DNA of 64,000 nt from Cytobacillus oceanisediminis (GTDB taxonomy: Bacteria > Bacillota > Bacilli > Bacillales > Cytobacillaceae): contig NZ_VLKI01000021.1 in NCBI RefSeq assembly GCF_007830235.1, forward strand, positions 1-64,000. Reading direction: 5' to 3'. This document shows, piece by piece, positions 34,688 through 43,232 of this stretch. Within the stretch, counting starts at the first letter, position 1; every line of letters begins with the position of its first letter. The position numbers and the translations under genes were made by a program. The notes under the pieces were generated by a model. The model searched no databases. It was not told the origin of the DNA and worked only from the letters and a program-made list of their open reading frames with translations.

Positions 34688-35713
34688 ATGGAAAGCTTGA
34701 AATCATTTATTAACCATAATGGTTTAAAACGTTTTATCATCTTTGGGATTATTGTTCTGGTGCTTTATTTGCTAAGAAGCATGATCAACTTGATCCTGAT
34801 TACCTTTATTTTTTCATTCCTGATGGACAGGCTTGTGAAGCTGGTTTTATCAAGATTTAAACTAAATAGGAAGCTGACGGTAGTAAGTCTATACCTAGCG
34901 ATTATTGGCATGTTGTCAATAGGGATTACAAAATACCTGCCCCTTATTGTATCGGAAATATCACAGCTTTTCACGCAGGTTGAAAGCTTTTACACGCAGA
35001 AGCATGACAATATTGTTATCACTTATATGGTTCAAATGCTCGAAACAAATGAGATTTCGAAATATTTGGAGCAAGGGTTTGCGTTTTTGCTGCAATACTT
35101 TTCAGATGTTAGCCATATTGCTGTCCAGGTTATGCTCTCCTTGATCCTGAGTTTGTTTTTCCTGCTTGAAAAACCAAAGCTCGTTGAGTTTACAATAAAA
35201 TTTAAGTATAGCAAAATTTCAGACTTTTATAATGAAATCGAATACTTTGGCAAAAAATTCGTGCAAACGTTTGGAAAGGTTATAGAGGCGCAGTTTGTCA
35301 TTGCGCTTGTCAATTGCACATTAACGACACTTGCACTATGGATTATGGGTTTCCCTCACCTTATGGGGCTATCGATTCTCATATTTCTGCTAGGTCTTAT
35401 TCCTGTAGCCGGTGTGATCATTTCTCTTATTCCGCTTAGTACAATCGCCTATTCACTTGGTGGTTTCATCCAAGTATTTTATATACTTATTGTCATAATG
35501 GTCATACATGCGATTGAAGCGTATATCCTAAATCCTAAGCTAATGTCGTCAAAAACGGATTTGCCTGTATTTTATACTTTTATCGTCCTGATTTTTTCGG
35601 AGCATTTCTTCGGCGTTTGGGGACTGATTGTTGGCATTCCAGTATTCGTCTTTCTTCTTGATGTGCTTGGTGTTAAAAACAACCCACCGAAAACACCTGT
35701 AAAAGCAGCCTGA
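34688..35713 (+). CDS. AI-2E-family transporter (UPF0118)
   Basis: A 341-residue polytopic membrane protein with the UPF0118 pattern: two N-terminal helices (about 15-55), an amphipathic middle, then five or more C-terminal helices. LIPVAGVIISLIP and AYILNPKLMSSKTDLP are characteristic. Members include the AI-2 exporter TqsA and sodium/proton antiporters, so the substrate is open. The ATG at 34688 follows GTGGAGG at 7 bases spacing. A terminator follows. Confidence 0.85.
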   Translation: MESLKSFINHNGLKRFIIFGIIVLVLYLLRSMINLILITFIFSFLMDRLVKLVLSRFKLNRKLTVVSLYLAIIGMLSIGITKYLPLIVSEISQLFTQVESFYTQKHDNIVITYMVQMLETNEISKYLEQGFAFLLQYFSDVSHIAVQVMLSLILSLFFLLEKPKLVEFTIKFKYSKISDFYNEIEYFGKKFVQTFGKVIEAQFVIALVNCTLTTLALWIMGFPHLMGLSILIFLLGLIPVAGVIISLIPLSTIAYSLGGFIQVFYILIVIMVIHAIEAYILNPKLMSSKTDLPVFYTFIVLIFSEHFFGVWGLIVGIPVFVFLLDVLGVKNNPPKTPVKAA

Positions 35714-35718
35714 TCTAG

Positions 35719-35757
35719 TAAAAAACACACAGTTAAAAGAAGCTGTGTGTTTTTTTT
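35719..35757. terminator. Bidirectional intrinsic terminator
   Basis: AAAAAACACACAG and CTGTGTGTTTTTTT form a perfect stem between the AI-2E gene and the convergent HIT gene. Confidence 0.85.
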
Positions 35758-35762
35758 AGATC

Positions 35763-36170
35763 TTATTTCACTGCTGCTCTTTTATTATCCGGTTTCTTAA
35801 GCCAATGCCTTAACCCTTTACCCGCATGCGGCTCATCATTATATCTTGGGATAACGTGAAGATGACTGTGCAAGATGGTTTGGTTAGATGCCTGACCAAC
35901 ATTCCAGCCAAGAGTGTAGCCATCCGGTGAGAATTTTTTATCAACGTATTCCTTTGCTTTTTGCAATAATTCATTTGTATCGTTCCACTCTTCAGCAGTT
36001 AAGTGAAAGGCATCTTTATGGTGGGCTTTAGGCACAATGACTCCGCTTCCCTCTAATACATCCTGCTCCTTATTATGCTGAAGGAAATAACATGTATTGT
36101 TTTCAAAAATAATATGCTGATCTGGATCTCTATGAGGGGAGCAAAATGGGCAATTCTCCTGATTGGTCAT
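35763..36170 (-). CDS. HIT-family nucleotide hydrolase/transferase
   Basis: A 135-residue protein with the histidine triad ILHSHLHVIPR at about residues 100-110 and an N-terminal zinc-finger-like CPFCSPHRD. HIT proteins hydrolyse dinucleotide or nucleotidyl substrates such as AMP conjugates. Its ATG follows the stop of the P-loop gene with no gap, and AAAGGAAATG precedes it, so the two are cotranscribed. Confidence 0.88.
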   Translation of the reverse strand: MTNQENCPFCSPHRDPDQHIIFENNTCYFLQHNKEQDVLEGSGVIVPKAHHKDAFHLTAEEWNDTNELLQKAKEYVDKKFSPDGYTLGWNVGQASNQTILHSHLHVIPRYNDEPHAGKGLRHWLKKPDNKRAAVK

Positions 36171-37019
36171 CTAATCATTTCCTTTCCGATTAAGATGGTT
36201 GGTCAACAAAGCTTCAATTTTGCTTTTATGTAGGATCTTATCGAAAGAAGAGTTATCAACTATTGATTTTCTTATAGATAACTCATTAAGTATTTCCGAT
36301 TCTAGTTCTCTTCTCGCTTCCAGTACTTTTATAGTGCCTTCCACTCCTGCTAAATGGTTCAACTTGCCATGGCCTTGATTTATATAATAGTTGATAAAAT
36401 CTTCCGACCAGCTTTGCGGCCGTTCTTTGATGGCTTTTTTGAAGGAATAACCTAGGTCCATTTGATTGATATAAATTAAAACTGGATTAAGTTCTCTTAT
36501 TGATTTTTGGAGTTTCAAAACATAATCTTTGACCATTTTATTTGACGCACCGTATTTAACCATCCCAACCGTAACCGGATTTTGGATAAAACAGCACTCA
36601 AAAATATAAACCTTGTTTTCCTTCGTGGCAAGCTCTCCAAACCGTTTCCAATTTTCCGTAATAAGCTTAATGTTCAAATCCAGTGGAAGTTCATAGATGT
36701 CATGTTTAAAGACTCTTTCAAAAAAACCATCCGGAGTGCTGCTTCCCAACTTTTGATATGGCAAGAAATATCCATCATCCTTTTGAAATCCTTTTTCATT
36801 AAGAAGGACTTTTATGGATGGAAAATCTGCTAACAGGCTATGCCACTCTCTTTTTGAAAAATAAGCGACCCCATCAAAATCGGCAGGGTGGTCGAGATTT
36901 CCCTCTAAAAATAGATTTGTTTCAATCCCTTTTTGTTTCAAAATTTCAGCTGCCATTAAGGCGGTTGTCGATTTACCAGAACCGGGAAGCCCTTCAATTA
37001 AAATTAATTTTGTATTCAT
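36171..37019 (-). CDS. P-loop NTPase/kinase-like protein
   Basis: A 282-residue protein with an N-terminal Walker A, LIEGLPGSGKSTTAL (about 7-21), as in small-molecule or nucleotide kinases. The middle contains FECCFIQNPVT and VLIYINQMD, likely Walker B-like strands. The C-terminus is helical and charged. Substrate unknown. It is the first gene of a two-gene unit with the HIT protein, suggesting nucleotide or phosphotransfer chemistry (inference). Confidence 0.7.
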   Translation of the reverse strand: MNTKLILIEGLPGSGKSTTALMAAEILKQKGIETNLFLEGNLDHPADFDGVAYFSKREWHSLLADFPSIKVLLNEKGFQKDDGYFLPYQKLGSSTPDGFFERVFKHDIYELPLDLNIKLITENWKRFGELATKENKVYIFECCFIQNPVTVGMVKYGASNKMVKDYVLKLQKSIRELNPVLIYINQMDLGYSFKKAIKERPQSWSEDFINYYINQGHGKLNHLAGVEGTIKVLEARRELESEILNELSIRKSIVDNSSFDKILHKSKIEALLTNHLNRKGND

Positions 37020-37067
37020 AAATCACCTTCAAAATGTTCTAAATTCTTCCTATATTGTAATACATAA

Positions 37068-37101
37068 ATAAAAAAACAAACAGCACTTAAAGGCTGTTTG
37101 T
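37068..37101 (-). terminator. Reverse-strand terminator
   Basis: CAAACAGC and GCTGTTTG pair around CTTTAAGT on the reverse strand, followed by TTTTTTTATT. It lies between the DUF302 gene and the P-loop gene and isolates the latter. Confidence 0.7.
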
Positions 37102-37236
37102 CTGTTGTATAATATGTTTTTTTATCTTACCGCATACCGTACTAACAAGCTCTTCAATGGAATGGACACCTATTTTTAACTATTTTTAAAAACGTAATAA
37201 AGAATACAGGGAAGAAACTCCCAGATTGACCAGTAC

Positions 37237-37623
37237 TTAGATTGATTTATCCAGGCAGCCAATCAGGCGGTTCTCGATGTCAGCTGCCATCTCTTTTAAA
37301 TTTTGATTATCAATCATGCTGATAAGCGCAGTCGGCTTTGGCAAGCCAATTTTCGTTTGGCCGCCTTCTTTGTAAACAACGATTTTACAAGGAAGGAAAT
37401 AGCCAGCCATTTTTTCTTCTTTCAGAACGCGCTCAGCTTCCTTGGGATTGCAGACCTCAAGTACCTTATACTCCTCATCCAGCTCGAAGCCCTTTTCTCC
37501 AAGCTTTTCTTTAATATCAAACATCCATAATACGCCAAACTTTTCTTCCTTCAGCTGCTTTTCCAGTTCCGAAATTGCTTCCTCAATGGATTTGTTTGTT
37601 TCTACCGTATAAGCAAAGTTCAT
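37237..37623 (-). CDS. DUF302 domain protein
   Basis: A 128-residue protein matching DUF302: FAYTVETNKSIEEAISELEKQLKEE, then KFGVLWMFDIKEKL, VLEVCNPKEAERVL and FLPCKIVVYKEGG. Two conserved cysteines are present. Function is unknown, but DUF302 genes often accompany redox or sulfur genes. The ATG at 37623 follows AAAGGTGG. A GGGTA/TACCC palindrome lies about 50 bases upstream (37674-37686). Confidence 0.85.
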   Translation of the reverse strand: MNFAYTVETNKSIEEAISELEKQLKEEKFGVLWMFDIKEKLGEKGFELDEEYKVLEVCNPKEAERVLKEEKMAGYFLPCKIVVYKEGGQTKIGLPKPTALISMIDNQNLKEMAADIENRLIGCLDKSI

Positions 37624-37673
37624 AGCAACCACCTTTATTAACATATTTGTTTTAATTAACCCACATACTAAAT

Positions 37674-37686
37674 AGGGTATTACCCT
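37674..37686. promoter_or_regulatory. Palindrome upstream of the DUF302 gene
   Basis: AGGGTA-T-TACCCT is a perfect inverted repeat, followed by a further TACCCC at 37689-37694. GGGTA/TACCC arms recall CsoR/CstR-type sites, though the arm order is reversed. Regulation is inference. Confidence 0.4.
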
Positions 37687-37909
37687 CTACCCCATCGTTT
37701 TTAATATAAACACCGGTGTCCATTTTTACGAAGGAAGATATAGGACGATGTTATTTAGCTAAGGGACGCAGGGGAAAAATCACGGGTTTCGAAAGCTGCT
37801 TTAATGTACGGTTATTTTGGTTTAGGAGACTGTTCTTGTGGAAGTCTTTTTGGTGTCGTCGCCTTGGCCGTCTATGACGACTGTATTCTTGTTGAAATAT
37901 ATATCAAGT

Positions 37910-38974
37910 TTAACGATTACTTTGTATTTCTTTAATTAGGACAGATAGTGCATCTCCCATTGGGGAGGTTTGCATGCTAATGATTTTTTCCCGGTTTTTT
38001 TCGAGGTTTTCCAATGATTCAATAAGACTGTTTTTAGTTAATTTCTCTTCGTCCAATGTCAATGAGTAGCCTTTTTTTGTAAAAGCTTCCGCATTTAAAA
38101 TCTGGTCGCCTCTGCTTTGTTTTTTTGTCAGAGGTATTATAAGCATGGGGATTTTCAAAGCCAGAAATTCAAAAATGGCATTTGACCCTCCCCTTGTAAC
38201 GATTGTGTCGGTAGCTGCCAGGATATCAGACAGCTCTTCGTTTACATACTCGAATTGCCGATAGCTTGTGGTGTTATCTAAACTGTCATCTTTTTGCCCT
38301 TTTCCGCATAGGTGGACGATTTGGTATTTGGCGGTGAGCTCCTGAAGTGAATCCCTTACTGTTTCATTTATTTTTTTAGCTCCCAAGCTTCCCCCCATTA
38401 CCGTCAAAATTGGCCGTTCTTTTGTAAAACCAAGATACTTTTTTCCTCTTTCCTTATCACCAGAAAAAATCTCTTTCCTGATAGGAGATCCGATTACGAC
38501 CGTTTTATTAGCTGGAAAATGCTTTGCTGCCTCTTCAAAAGAGGTGAAGATTTTTGTGGAAAAACGCTGGGAAATTTTATTGGCCAACCCTGGAGTCAAA
38601 TCGCTTTCATGAATATAAATAGGGATTTTTAAAGAGCTGGCGGCAATGATAACGGGAACAGAAACAAAGCCGCCCTTTGAAAAAACAAGCTTTGGGTTTA
38701 TTTTTTTCAGTAAGCTTCTTGCTTCCATAATCCCTTTTAAAACACGAAAAACATCCTTCACATTTTCTGCATCCATATATCTTCGAAGTTTTCCGCTGCT
38801 TATCCCGTAATAAGGAAGCCCCATTTTTGTAATCAACTCTTTTTCTATGCCTTTTTTCGAGCCTATATAATGGACCTTCCATTCATTTTTTGATAGTTCA
38901 TTTATTATGGCGATATTTGGGGTCACATGACCTGCAGAACCGCCGCCTGTAAAAACGATTGATTGTTTGTTCAT
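37910..38974 (-). CDS. murG: MurG-type undecaprenyl-PP-MurNAc-pentapeptide GlcNAc transferase
   Basis: A 354-residue GT28 glycosyltransferase, the cytoplasmic-face enzyme that adds GlcNAc to lipid I to form lipid II. FTGGGSAGHVTPN is the N-terminal glycine-rich loop; FSKGGFVSVPV, HESDLTPGLAN and the donor-site motif RGGSNAIFEFLALKIPMLIIPL are present. It stands alone, away from a division-cell-wall cluster, and many Bacilli have a second MurG in this style, so it may be the accessory copy. Confidence 0.88.
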   Translation of the reverse strand: MNKQSIVFTGGGSAGHVTPNIAIINELSKNEWKVHYIGSKKGIEKELITKMGLPYYGISSGKLRRYMDAENVKDVFRVLKGIMEARSLLKKINPKLVFSKGGFVSVPVIIAASSLKIPIYIHESDLTPGLANKISQRFSTKIFTSFEEAAKHFPANKTVVIGSPIRKEIFSGDKERGKKYLGFTKERPILTVMGGSLGAKKINETVRDSLQELTAKYQIVHLCGKGQKDDSLDNTTSYRQFEYVNEELSDILAATDTIVTRGGSNAIFEFLALKIPMLIIPLTKKQSRGDQILNAEAFTKKGYSLTLDEEKLTKNSLIESLENLEKNREKIISMQTSPMGDALSVLIKEIQSNR

Positions 38975-39083
38975 TTTATACCTGCCTATAAAGATTTAAT
39001 ATCACTATTATAATTTATGCTGAGTTGCAAGAGAAGGTAAAAACTGGGTTCCTGTTGAATTAAAAGGTTATTGTTTTGAAGGA

Positions 39084-39470
39084 GTGAGACTTTTAAAGAA
39101 ATGGATTATCTCGTTCATCGTTTTGTTTGCAGCCTTAGCAGGATCCTTATTTTACTCAAAAATTTATTACCCCGACCTTCCGATCGAATCGATTACGAAG
39201 CGTGAAGCAGCAGCGAAAGGAGAAAAAAGCGTCCGCAAAGTTACGAAGCTTGCAGAGGAAAACAACACAGTTTGGTATGTGGCACAAATGGAACAAGGAA
39301 AAGGGTATGACCTAATGAAAGAAAAGATGGCGGAAAGCGGCTGGAGCTTTATTGAGCAAAACGGAGCAGGTTTCTTTTTTGAAAAAGGCGGAGAGACGCT
39401 TATTGTAAACAGCCAAATGTGGACTGGCAAATATGTTCTATTCAGTTTGCCAAATGAAAGAGGCCGATGA
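39084..39470 (+). CDS. Hypothetical membrane-anchored protein, 128 aa
   Basis: One N-terminal helix (KKWIISFIVLFAALAGSLFYS) and a soluble extracytoplasmic domain (about 30-128) rich in Lys and Glu. The GTG at 39084 sits directly on GAAGGA, which is unusual; no better start was found, so the true start may be a non-standard codon slightly downstream. No family recognised. Terminates convergent to ykkD. Confidence 0.55.
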   Translation: MRLLKKWIISFIVLFAALAGSLFYSKIYYPDLPIESITKREAAAKGEKSVRKVTKLAEENNTVWYVAQMEQGKGYDLMKEKMAESGWSFIEQNGAGFFFEKGGETLIVNSQMWTGKYVLFSLPNERGR

Positions 39471-39487
39471 TTATACCGGCCACTTTT

Positions 39488-39802
39488 TTAGGAAATTAAC
39501 TTCAATCCGATAGCAGAACCAAGCACTAATGCAATAAAGAATATTCTTTTGGCATCCTTTGGCTCTCCGTAAAAAATCATGCCAAGGATGGCCCCACCGG
39601 AAGCACCAATGCCTGTCCAAACAGCATAGGCAGTTCCCATTGGCAGTTCTTTCATAGCAAGAGCGAGGAAAAGAAAGCTGGCGCCGAAACCGCCAAAAAG
39701 AAGGATAAGAGACTGCCAATTCCGGTTCTTATGCAAGCTGTTGATCATAGCTACTCCAGTCATTTCAAATAAACCTGCAAGGATAAGATAAACCCAGCTC
39801 AT
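39488..39802 (-). CDS. ykkD: SMR guanidinium exporter subunit YkkD
   Basis: A 104-residue four-helix small multidrug resistance protein, beginning [21 protein letters not shown] with the essential membrane Glu (E13). [17 protein letters not shown] and [13 protein letters not shown] follow B. subtilis YkkD closely. It pairs with YkkC to export guanidinium. It overlaps the ykkC stop by 4 bases. Confidence 0.92.
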   Translation of the reverse strand: MSWVYLILAGLFEMTGVAMINSLHKNRNWQSLILLFGGFGASFLFLALAMKELPMGTAYAVWTGIGASGGAILGMIFYGEPKDAKRIFFIALVLGSAIGLKLIS

Positions 39803-40137
39803 GATGTTTCAGCTCCTTCCGATTCTTCATCACCTGTCACCAGCTTTAATCCAAGTACACCAATCAATAAAATCAGTACAAGAATCATTTTGGATAATTT
39901 CAAAGGCTCTTCGAAAAAAATAATTTCGGATAGAACAGTACCTGCTGTACCTAATCCCACAAAAACAGCATAAACCGTGCCAACCGGCAGCACCTTGCCT
40001 GCCATAATCATTAAATAAAAACTTACCGCAATACTAAATATCGTACCTGTCCATGTTAAAGGATCATCCGCATGCTTTAAACCGATGACCCAAAACACTT
40101 CAAAGAATGCGGCGATAAAGACTTTTAACCAATGCAT
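39799..40137 (-). CDS. ykkC: SMR guanidinium exporter subunit YkkC
   Basis: A 112-residue SMR protein matching YkkC in length and sequence: [40 protein letters not shown] and [14 protein letters not shown]. The membrane Glu is in FFEVFW. First gene of the pair, directly behind a guanidine-I riboswitch, which supports guanidinium as substrate. Confidence 0.93.
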   Translation of the reverse strand: MHWLKVFIAAFFEVFWVIGLKHADDPLTWTGTIFSIAVSFYLMIMAGKVLPVGTVYAVFVGLGTAGTVLSEIIFFEEPLKLSKMILVLILLIGVLGLKLVTGDEESEGAETS

Positions 40138-40175
40138 TTTAGTAACTCCCTTCCAACCTATTATCTCTCAAAACA

Positions 40176-40296
40176 AAAAGCCCGGAAGATATCTGTTAAA
40201 CAGTATCTCCCAGGCTTTTATCCTTCCGTGGCACAGCTTCACAGCTGTGAGTTTTCTCTCGGACCAGGCCAGCAGTTGCTGCGGAACCCTAGAAAA
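40176..40296 (-). ncRNA. Guanidine-I (ykkC) riboswitch with terminator
   Basis: Reverse-strand hallmarks are CTAGGGTTCCGC, CTGGTCCGAGAGAAAAC and ACGGAAGGATAAAAGCC. The last part also forms the left arm of a terminator whose right arm is CCGGGCTTTTTG (about 40176-40186). Guanidine binding would free the transcript and switch on ykkCD. Confidence 0.94.
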
Positions 40297-40351
40297 CCTT
40301 TTTATTAAATTTGTTAGTATTATAACAAAAATCAGATGTCTTCTCAAGAAA

Positions 40352-41584
40352 CTATGCGGTTACTTCATTTGAATCTGATGCTCCTGACTCTTCTCCTCTC
40401 TCAATGATGACAGCACATGCTGCATCTCCAGTAATGTTAACAGCTGTTCTGCACATATCAAGAAGACGGTCGACTCCTAATACAAGAGCAATCGCTTCAA
40501 CAGGAAGTCCAACAGATGTAAGGACCATTGAAAGCATGATTAACCCGACGCCAGGCACACCCGCAGTTCCAATACTTGCCAGCGTAGCTGTTAAAATGAC
40601 GGTGAGCAATTGCCCTAACCCTAATTCTACGCCGTATACCTGGGCAATGAAAATGGTTGCGACTCCTTGCATGATCGCGGTTCCGTCCATATTAATCGTT
40701 GCACCGAGAGGCTGAACAAAGCTGCTGACGGTTTTTGAAACGCCGAGATTATTTTGGGCTGTTTTCATGGAAATGGGCAGTGTGGCTGAGCTGCTCGAAG
40801 TACTAAAAGCTACAACCATTGCCGGAGAGAATTCTTTTATGAAATGGATAGGATTCATTTTTCCAAGGAAGGATATCGCAGAACCATATGTGATAACTAA
40901 ATGAAGCAATAGCACAAAAAGGACGGCAAACATATATTTGCCCATTGCCATAATCGCATCCATGCCCTGTCCGCCAATGGCAACAGCAATCAAGCCAAAA
41001 GCGCCATACGGGGCAAATTTCATAATAGCCTGGACAAGATACATTAATACCTCATTCGCTTGTTCAATAAGACGGAGTACACCTGATACTTTGTCTCCCA
41101 GTCTGGATAGTCCGTACCCGATAAAAATAGAGAAAGCAATAATTTGAAGCATGGATTCCTGTACCATGGCACCAAACGGATTTGCAGGAATAATATTAAC
41201 GAGCGTTTCAATAACAGCTGGAGCTTCCTTTTCCTCGAAATTCGCTCCATCAAGCTGGAAATCGCCAGCTCCTGGCTGGAACAACATTCCGGCTCCCAAA
41301 GCCAAAATGAGGGCAATTGCCGTTGTAATAAGAAAGAATAAGATCGTTTTTCCGCCAATCTGGCTAAGCTTTTTCGGATCGCTAATTCCGGCAGTTCCCA
41401 AAATTAAAGATACAATGACAATCGGAACGACAAGCATTTTAATCAGGTTGACGAATATTTTCCCTAAAGGTACCAGTACATACGTGGAAGCGGCGTCATA
41501 CCACCCAGGCAATGCCAAGTTCAAAATCAAGCCAACTACAATACCCAAGCCCATACCGATAAGAATCTTCCTGGTCAAAGACAT
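40352..41584 (-). CDS. Dicarboxylate/amino acid:cation symporter (DAACS family)
   Basis: A 410-residue sodium- or proton-coupled transporter for C4-dicarboxylates or glutamate/aspartate. Hallmarks are VAFSTSSSSATLPISM (the serine-rich hairpin), ATINMDGTAIMQG (NMDGT motif) and the C-terminal DRLLDMCRTAVNITGDA. The ATG at 41584 follows GGGAGGTTGATT. A cre-like site lies upstream, consistent with catabolite repression. The substrate cannot be told within the family. Confidence 0.9.
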   Translation of the reverse strand: MSLTRKILIGMGLGIVVGLILNLALPGWYDAASTYVLVPLGKIFVNLIKMLVVPIVIVSLILGTAGISDPKKLSQIGGKTILFFLITTAIALILALGAGMLFQPGAGDFQLDGANFEEKEAPAVIETLVNIIPANPFGAMVQESMLQIIAFSIFIGYGLSRLGDKVSGVLRLIEQANEVLMYLVQAIMKFAPYGAFGLIAVAIGGQGMDAIMAMGKYMFAVLFVLLLHLVITYGSAISFLGKMNPIHFIKEFSPAMVVAFSTSSSSATLPISMKTAQNNLGVSKTVSSFVQPLGATINMDGTAIMQGVATIFIAQVYGVELGLGQLLTVILTATLASIGTAGVPGVGLIMLSMVLTSVGLPVEAIALVLGVDRLLDMCRTAVNITGDAACAVIIERGEESGASDSNEVTA

Positions 41585-41610
41585 AATCAACCTCCCTTTA
41601 CAAAAGTATT

Positions 41611-41624
41611 AGAAAGCGCTTACA
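41611..41624. promoter_or_regulatory. Candidate CcpA (cre) site
   Basis: TGTAAGCGCTTTCT on the reverse strand matches the cre consensus TGWAANCGNTNWCA at all but the last base or so. It is about 27-40 bases before the symporter start. Confidence 0.6.
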
Positions 41625-41688
41625 TTAAAATGGTTATTCAAGACTTGACTAGATTATGCAGTTTATTAAGCTGGCAAGCTTGGAAACT

Positions 41689-41724
41689 AAAACCCCCGCA
41701 GCATTTGTCTGCAAGGGTTTATTA
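41689..41724 (-). terminator. Terminator of the 212-aa membrane gene
   Basis: On the reverse strand AAACCCTTGCAG and CTGCGGGGGTTTT pair around ACAAATG. Confidence 0.7.
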
Positions 41725-41727
41725 TTA

Positions 41728-42366
41728 TCACGGTTTAATTGTGAAAAACATAAAGATCATTATCCCTAAAATAAGTGCCCCGTTGCCTGCATTCCCCAGT
41801 ATTTGCTTCCAGAATATCTGTCCGTCTCTTTCCTCCTTATAAAATTCAATTATATTCTCTCTAATTTCTATGTAATGATAAATACGCCACCATTTTTTAA
41901 AGCTTAATTTATAAATATGCTTTTGCTTTTCTTCACCACGCCAGCTAACTTTTAGGGCTGCATCTTCCTCAGTAAGCGTAAAAACATACTCTTTATTATT
42001 CAGCTTTTCTTCTTCTTCATAATGAATCGAAAAGAGGTCTAATTCACGACGGATTCTTTTCACCAAGGTCTCCCTGTCCGTCTCATGGATGACAAAAACC
42101 TGGCCTTTCATGGATATTTGGATGAAAAGGTATATGATAGCGGAAAGCACAATTATAAGAAAAAATATCGAAGGATTTAATGAAAAAATTTTAATCCCTA
42201 AAAAAGGCTGGGCGAGCCCAACCATAAAGAGAATAAGCGGAAGCACCCATGATTCTGACATAATTCCCCTTTGGCGCTGAATTCTAAATCCATCGTACAC
42301 AGCCCCTAAAAATATAAAAATACCTGAAATCATAAATAAATAATAGAATAGCAATTCATCTTCCAT
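41728..42366 (-). CDS. Hypothetical membrane protein, 212 aa
   Basis: Three N-terminal helices (about 5-25, 40-58 and 62-85), a charged cytoplasmic domain of about 100 residues, and a C-terminal helix (GALILGIMIFMFF). FVIHETDRETLVKRIRREL and EEDAALKVSW show a folded soluble domain. No family recognised and no partner adjacent. Confidence 0.6.
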   Translation of the reverse strand: MEDELLFYYLFMISGIFIFLGAVYDGFRIQRQRGIMSESWVLPLILFMVGLAQPFLGIKIFSLNPSIFFLIIVLSAIIYLFIQISMKGQVFVIHETDRETLVKRIRRELDLFSIHYEEEEKLNNKEYVFTLTEEDAALKVSWRGEEKQKHIYKLSFKKWWRIYHYIEIRENIIEFYKEERDGQIFWKQILGNAGNGALILGIMIFMFFTIKP

Positions 42367-42446
42367 CCAATAACTCCTTGTCAGTTTTCTTCCTTTTACC
42401 TTAACATATCATTTGGAATAGTTTGTAAATAATTTGGAAATTGAAA

Positions 42447-42470
42447 AAGCCTGCATTTCGCAGGCCGCCT
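42447..42470 (-). terminator. Terminator of the DUF3817 gene
   Basis: GGCCTGCG-AAAT-GCAGGC followed by TTTTTC on the reverse strand. Confidence 0.7.
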
Positions 42471-42479
42471 CTATTTCTA

Positions 42480-42779
42480 TTAATCTGTTAACGATGATTT
42501 TTTCAAAAAGATGTCCAAAATAAAATTGCCAAATGGTATAAATGCCACTGCTACTGCACTGGCAGCCCATTTTAGCGACCACCTTGTTTTAAAAGTCGTG
42601 TAGGCAATGACCAAAAGATAAGTGATGAACAGGAACCCGTGCAGAGAGCCGACAACTCTGACAGCCTCCGGAATACCTGCAGCATATTTAAGCGGCATGG
42701 CTATAAATAAGAGGAGCAGCAAAGATCCTCCTTCAAGAAAGCCCATGAATCTGAATTTTCCGATCGGTGTTTTCAGCAT
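42480..42779 (-). CDS. DUF3817 family membrane protein
   Basis: A 99-residue three-helix protein beginning MLKTPIGKFRFMGFLEGGSLLLLLFIAMPLKY, with PEAVRVVGSLHGFLFITY, both typical of DUF3817. The conserved Glu and the RVVGSLHG motif are present. Function unknown. The ATG at 42779 follows GAGGTCGC; an in-frame ATG at 42800 lacks a site. Confidence 0.85.
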   Translation of the reverse strand: MLKTPIGKFRFMGFLEGGSLLLLLFIAMPLKYAAGIPEAVRVVGSLHGFLFITYLLVIAYTTFKTRWSLKWAASAVAVAFIPFGNFILDIFLKKSSLTD

Positions 42780-42865
42780 AAAAGCGACCTCAACCTTCAT
42801 TTCTTTTTATCCATACCCGTGTATTATAGCATTGTATTTTAGGCGGATACCAGAGCAGGATTATT

Positions 42866-43144
42866 TTAAGAAATATCATTAGTCAGGATGTACTCTTCGT
42901 GCCAAGTGCAAGCTTCAAAACTTATTGGCGTATATTTATTCCCCAAGCTATTAGCCGCTATATAGTGGATTGACGGTGGATATGGACTTCTTCTAATATG
43001 TTCTTTAATGCAATCCATTGCTAGTTTGAAGTCCATGTCCTGGCATAGTCCAAAATAATAGTGGACGATATCATTTTTAATCCGAAAGCCCGGATATACC
43101 CTTTCTATAAGAACAAAAAGCTTCAGCATTTCTGTTTTGTTCAT
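42866..43144 (-). CDS. G39P-like helicase loader/inhibitor domain protein, 92 aa
   Basis: Begins MNKTEMLKLFVLIERVYPGF and continues DMDFKLAMDCIKEHIRRSPYPPSI. This matches the layout of the small phage replicative-helicase loader/inhibitor domain (G39P type): an N-terminal helix, DxDF, a helix, and xxPPTI. Phage members are usually longer and sit in replication modules; here there are no phage neighbours. Assignment by motif style only. Confidence 0.45.
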   Translation of the reverse strand: MNKTEMLKLFVLIERVYPGFRIKNDIVHYYFGLCQDMDFKLAMDCIKEHIRRSPYPPSIHYIAANSLGNKYTPISFEACTWHEEYILTNDIS

Positions 43145-43198
43145 CTTACCAGCCCTTTTTGAAATAGTAATAAAAGTATTGCCTGATTTTCAAAAATA

Positions 43199-43228
43199 AA
43201 AACCCCCTGCTTTTATGCGGGGGGGTTG
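43199..43228 (-). terminator. Terminator of exoA
   Basis: Reverse-strand CCCCCCGCATAAAAGCAGGGGG followed by TTTTTATT. Confidence 0.75.
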
Positions 43229-43232
43229 CATC

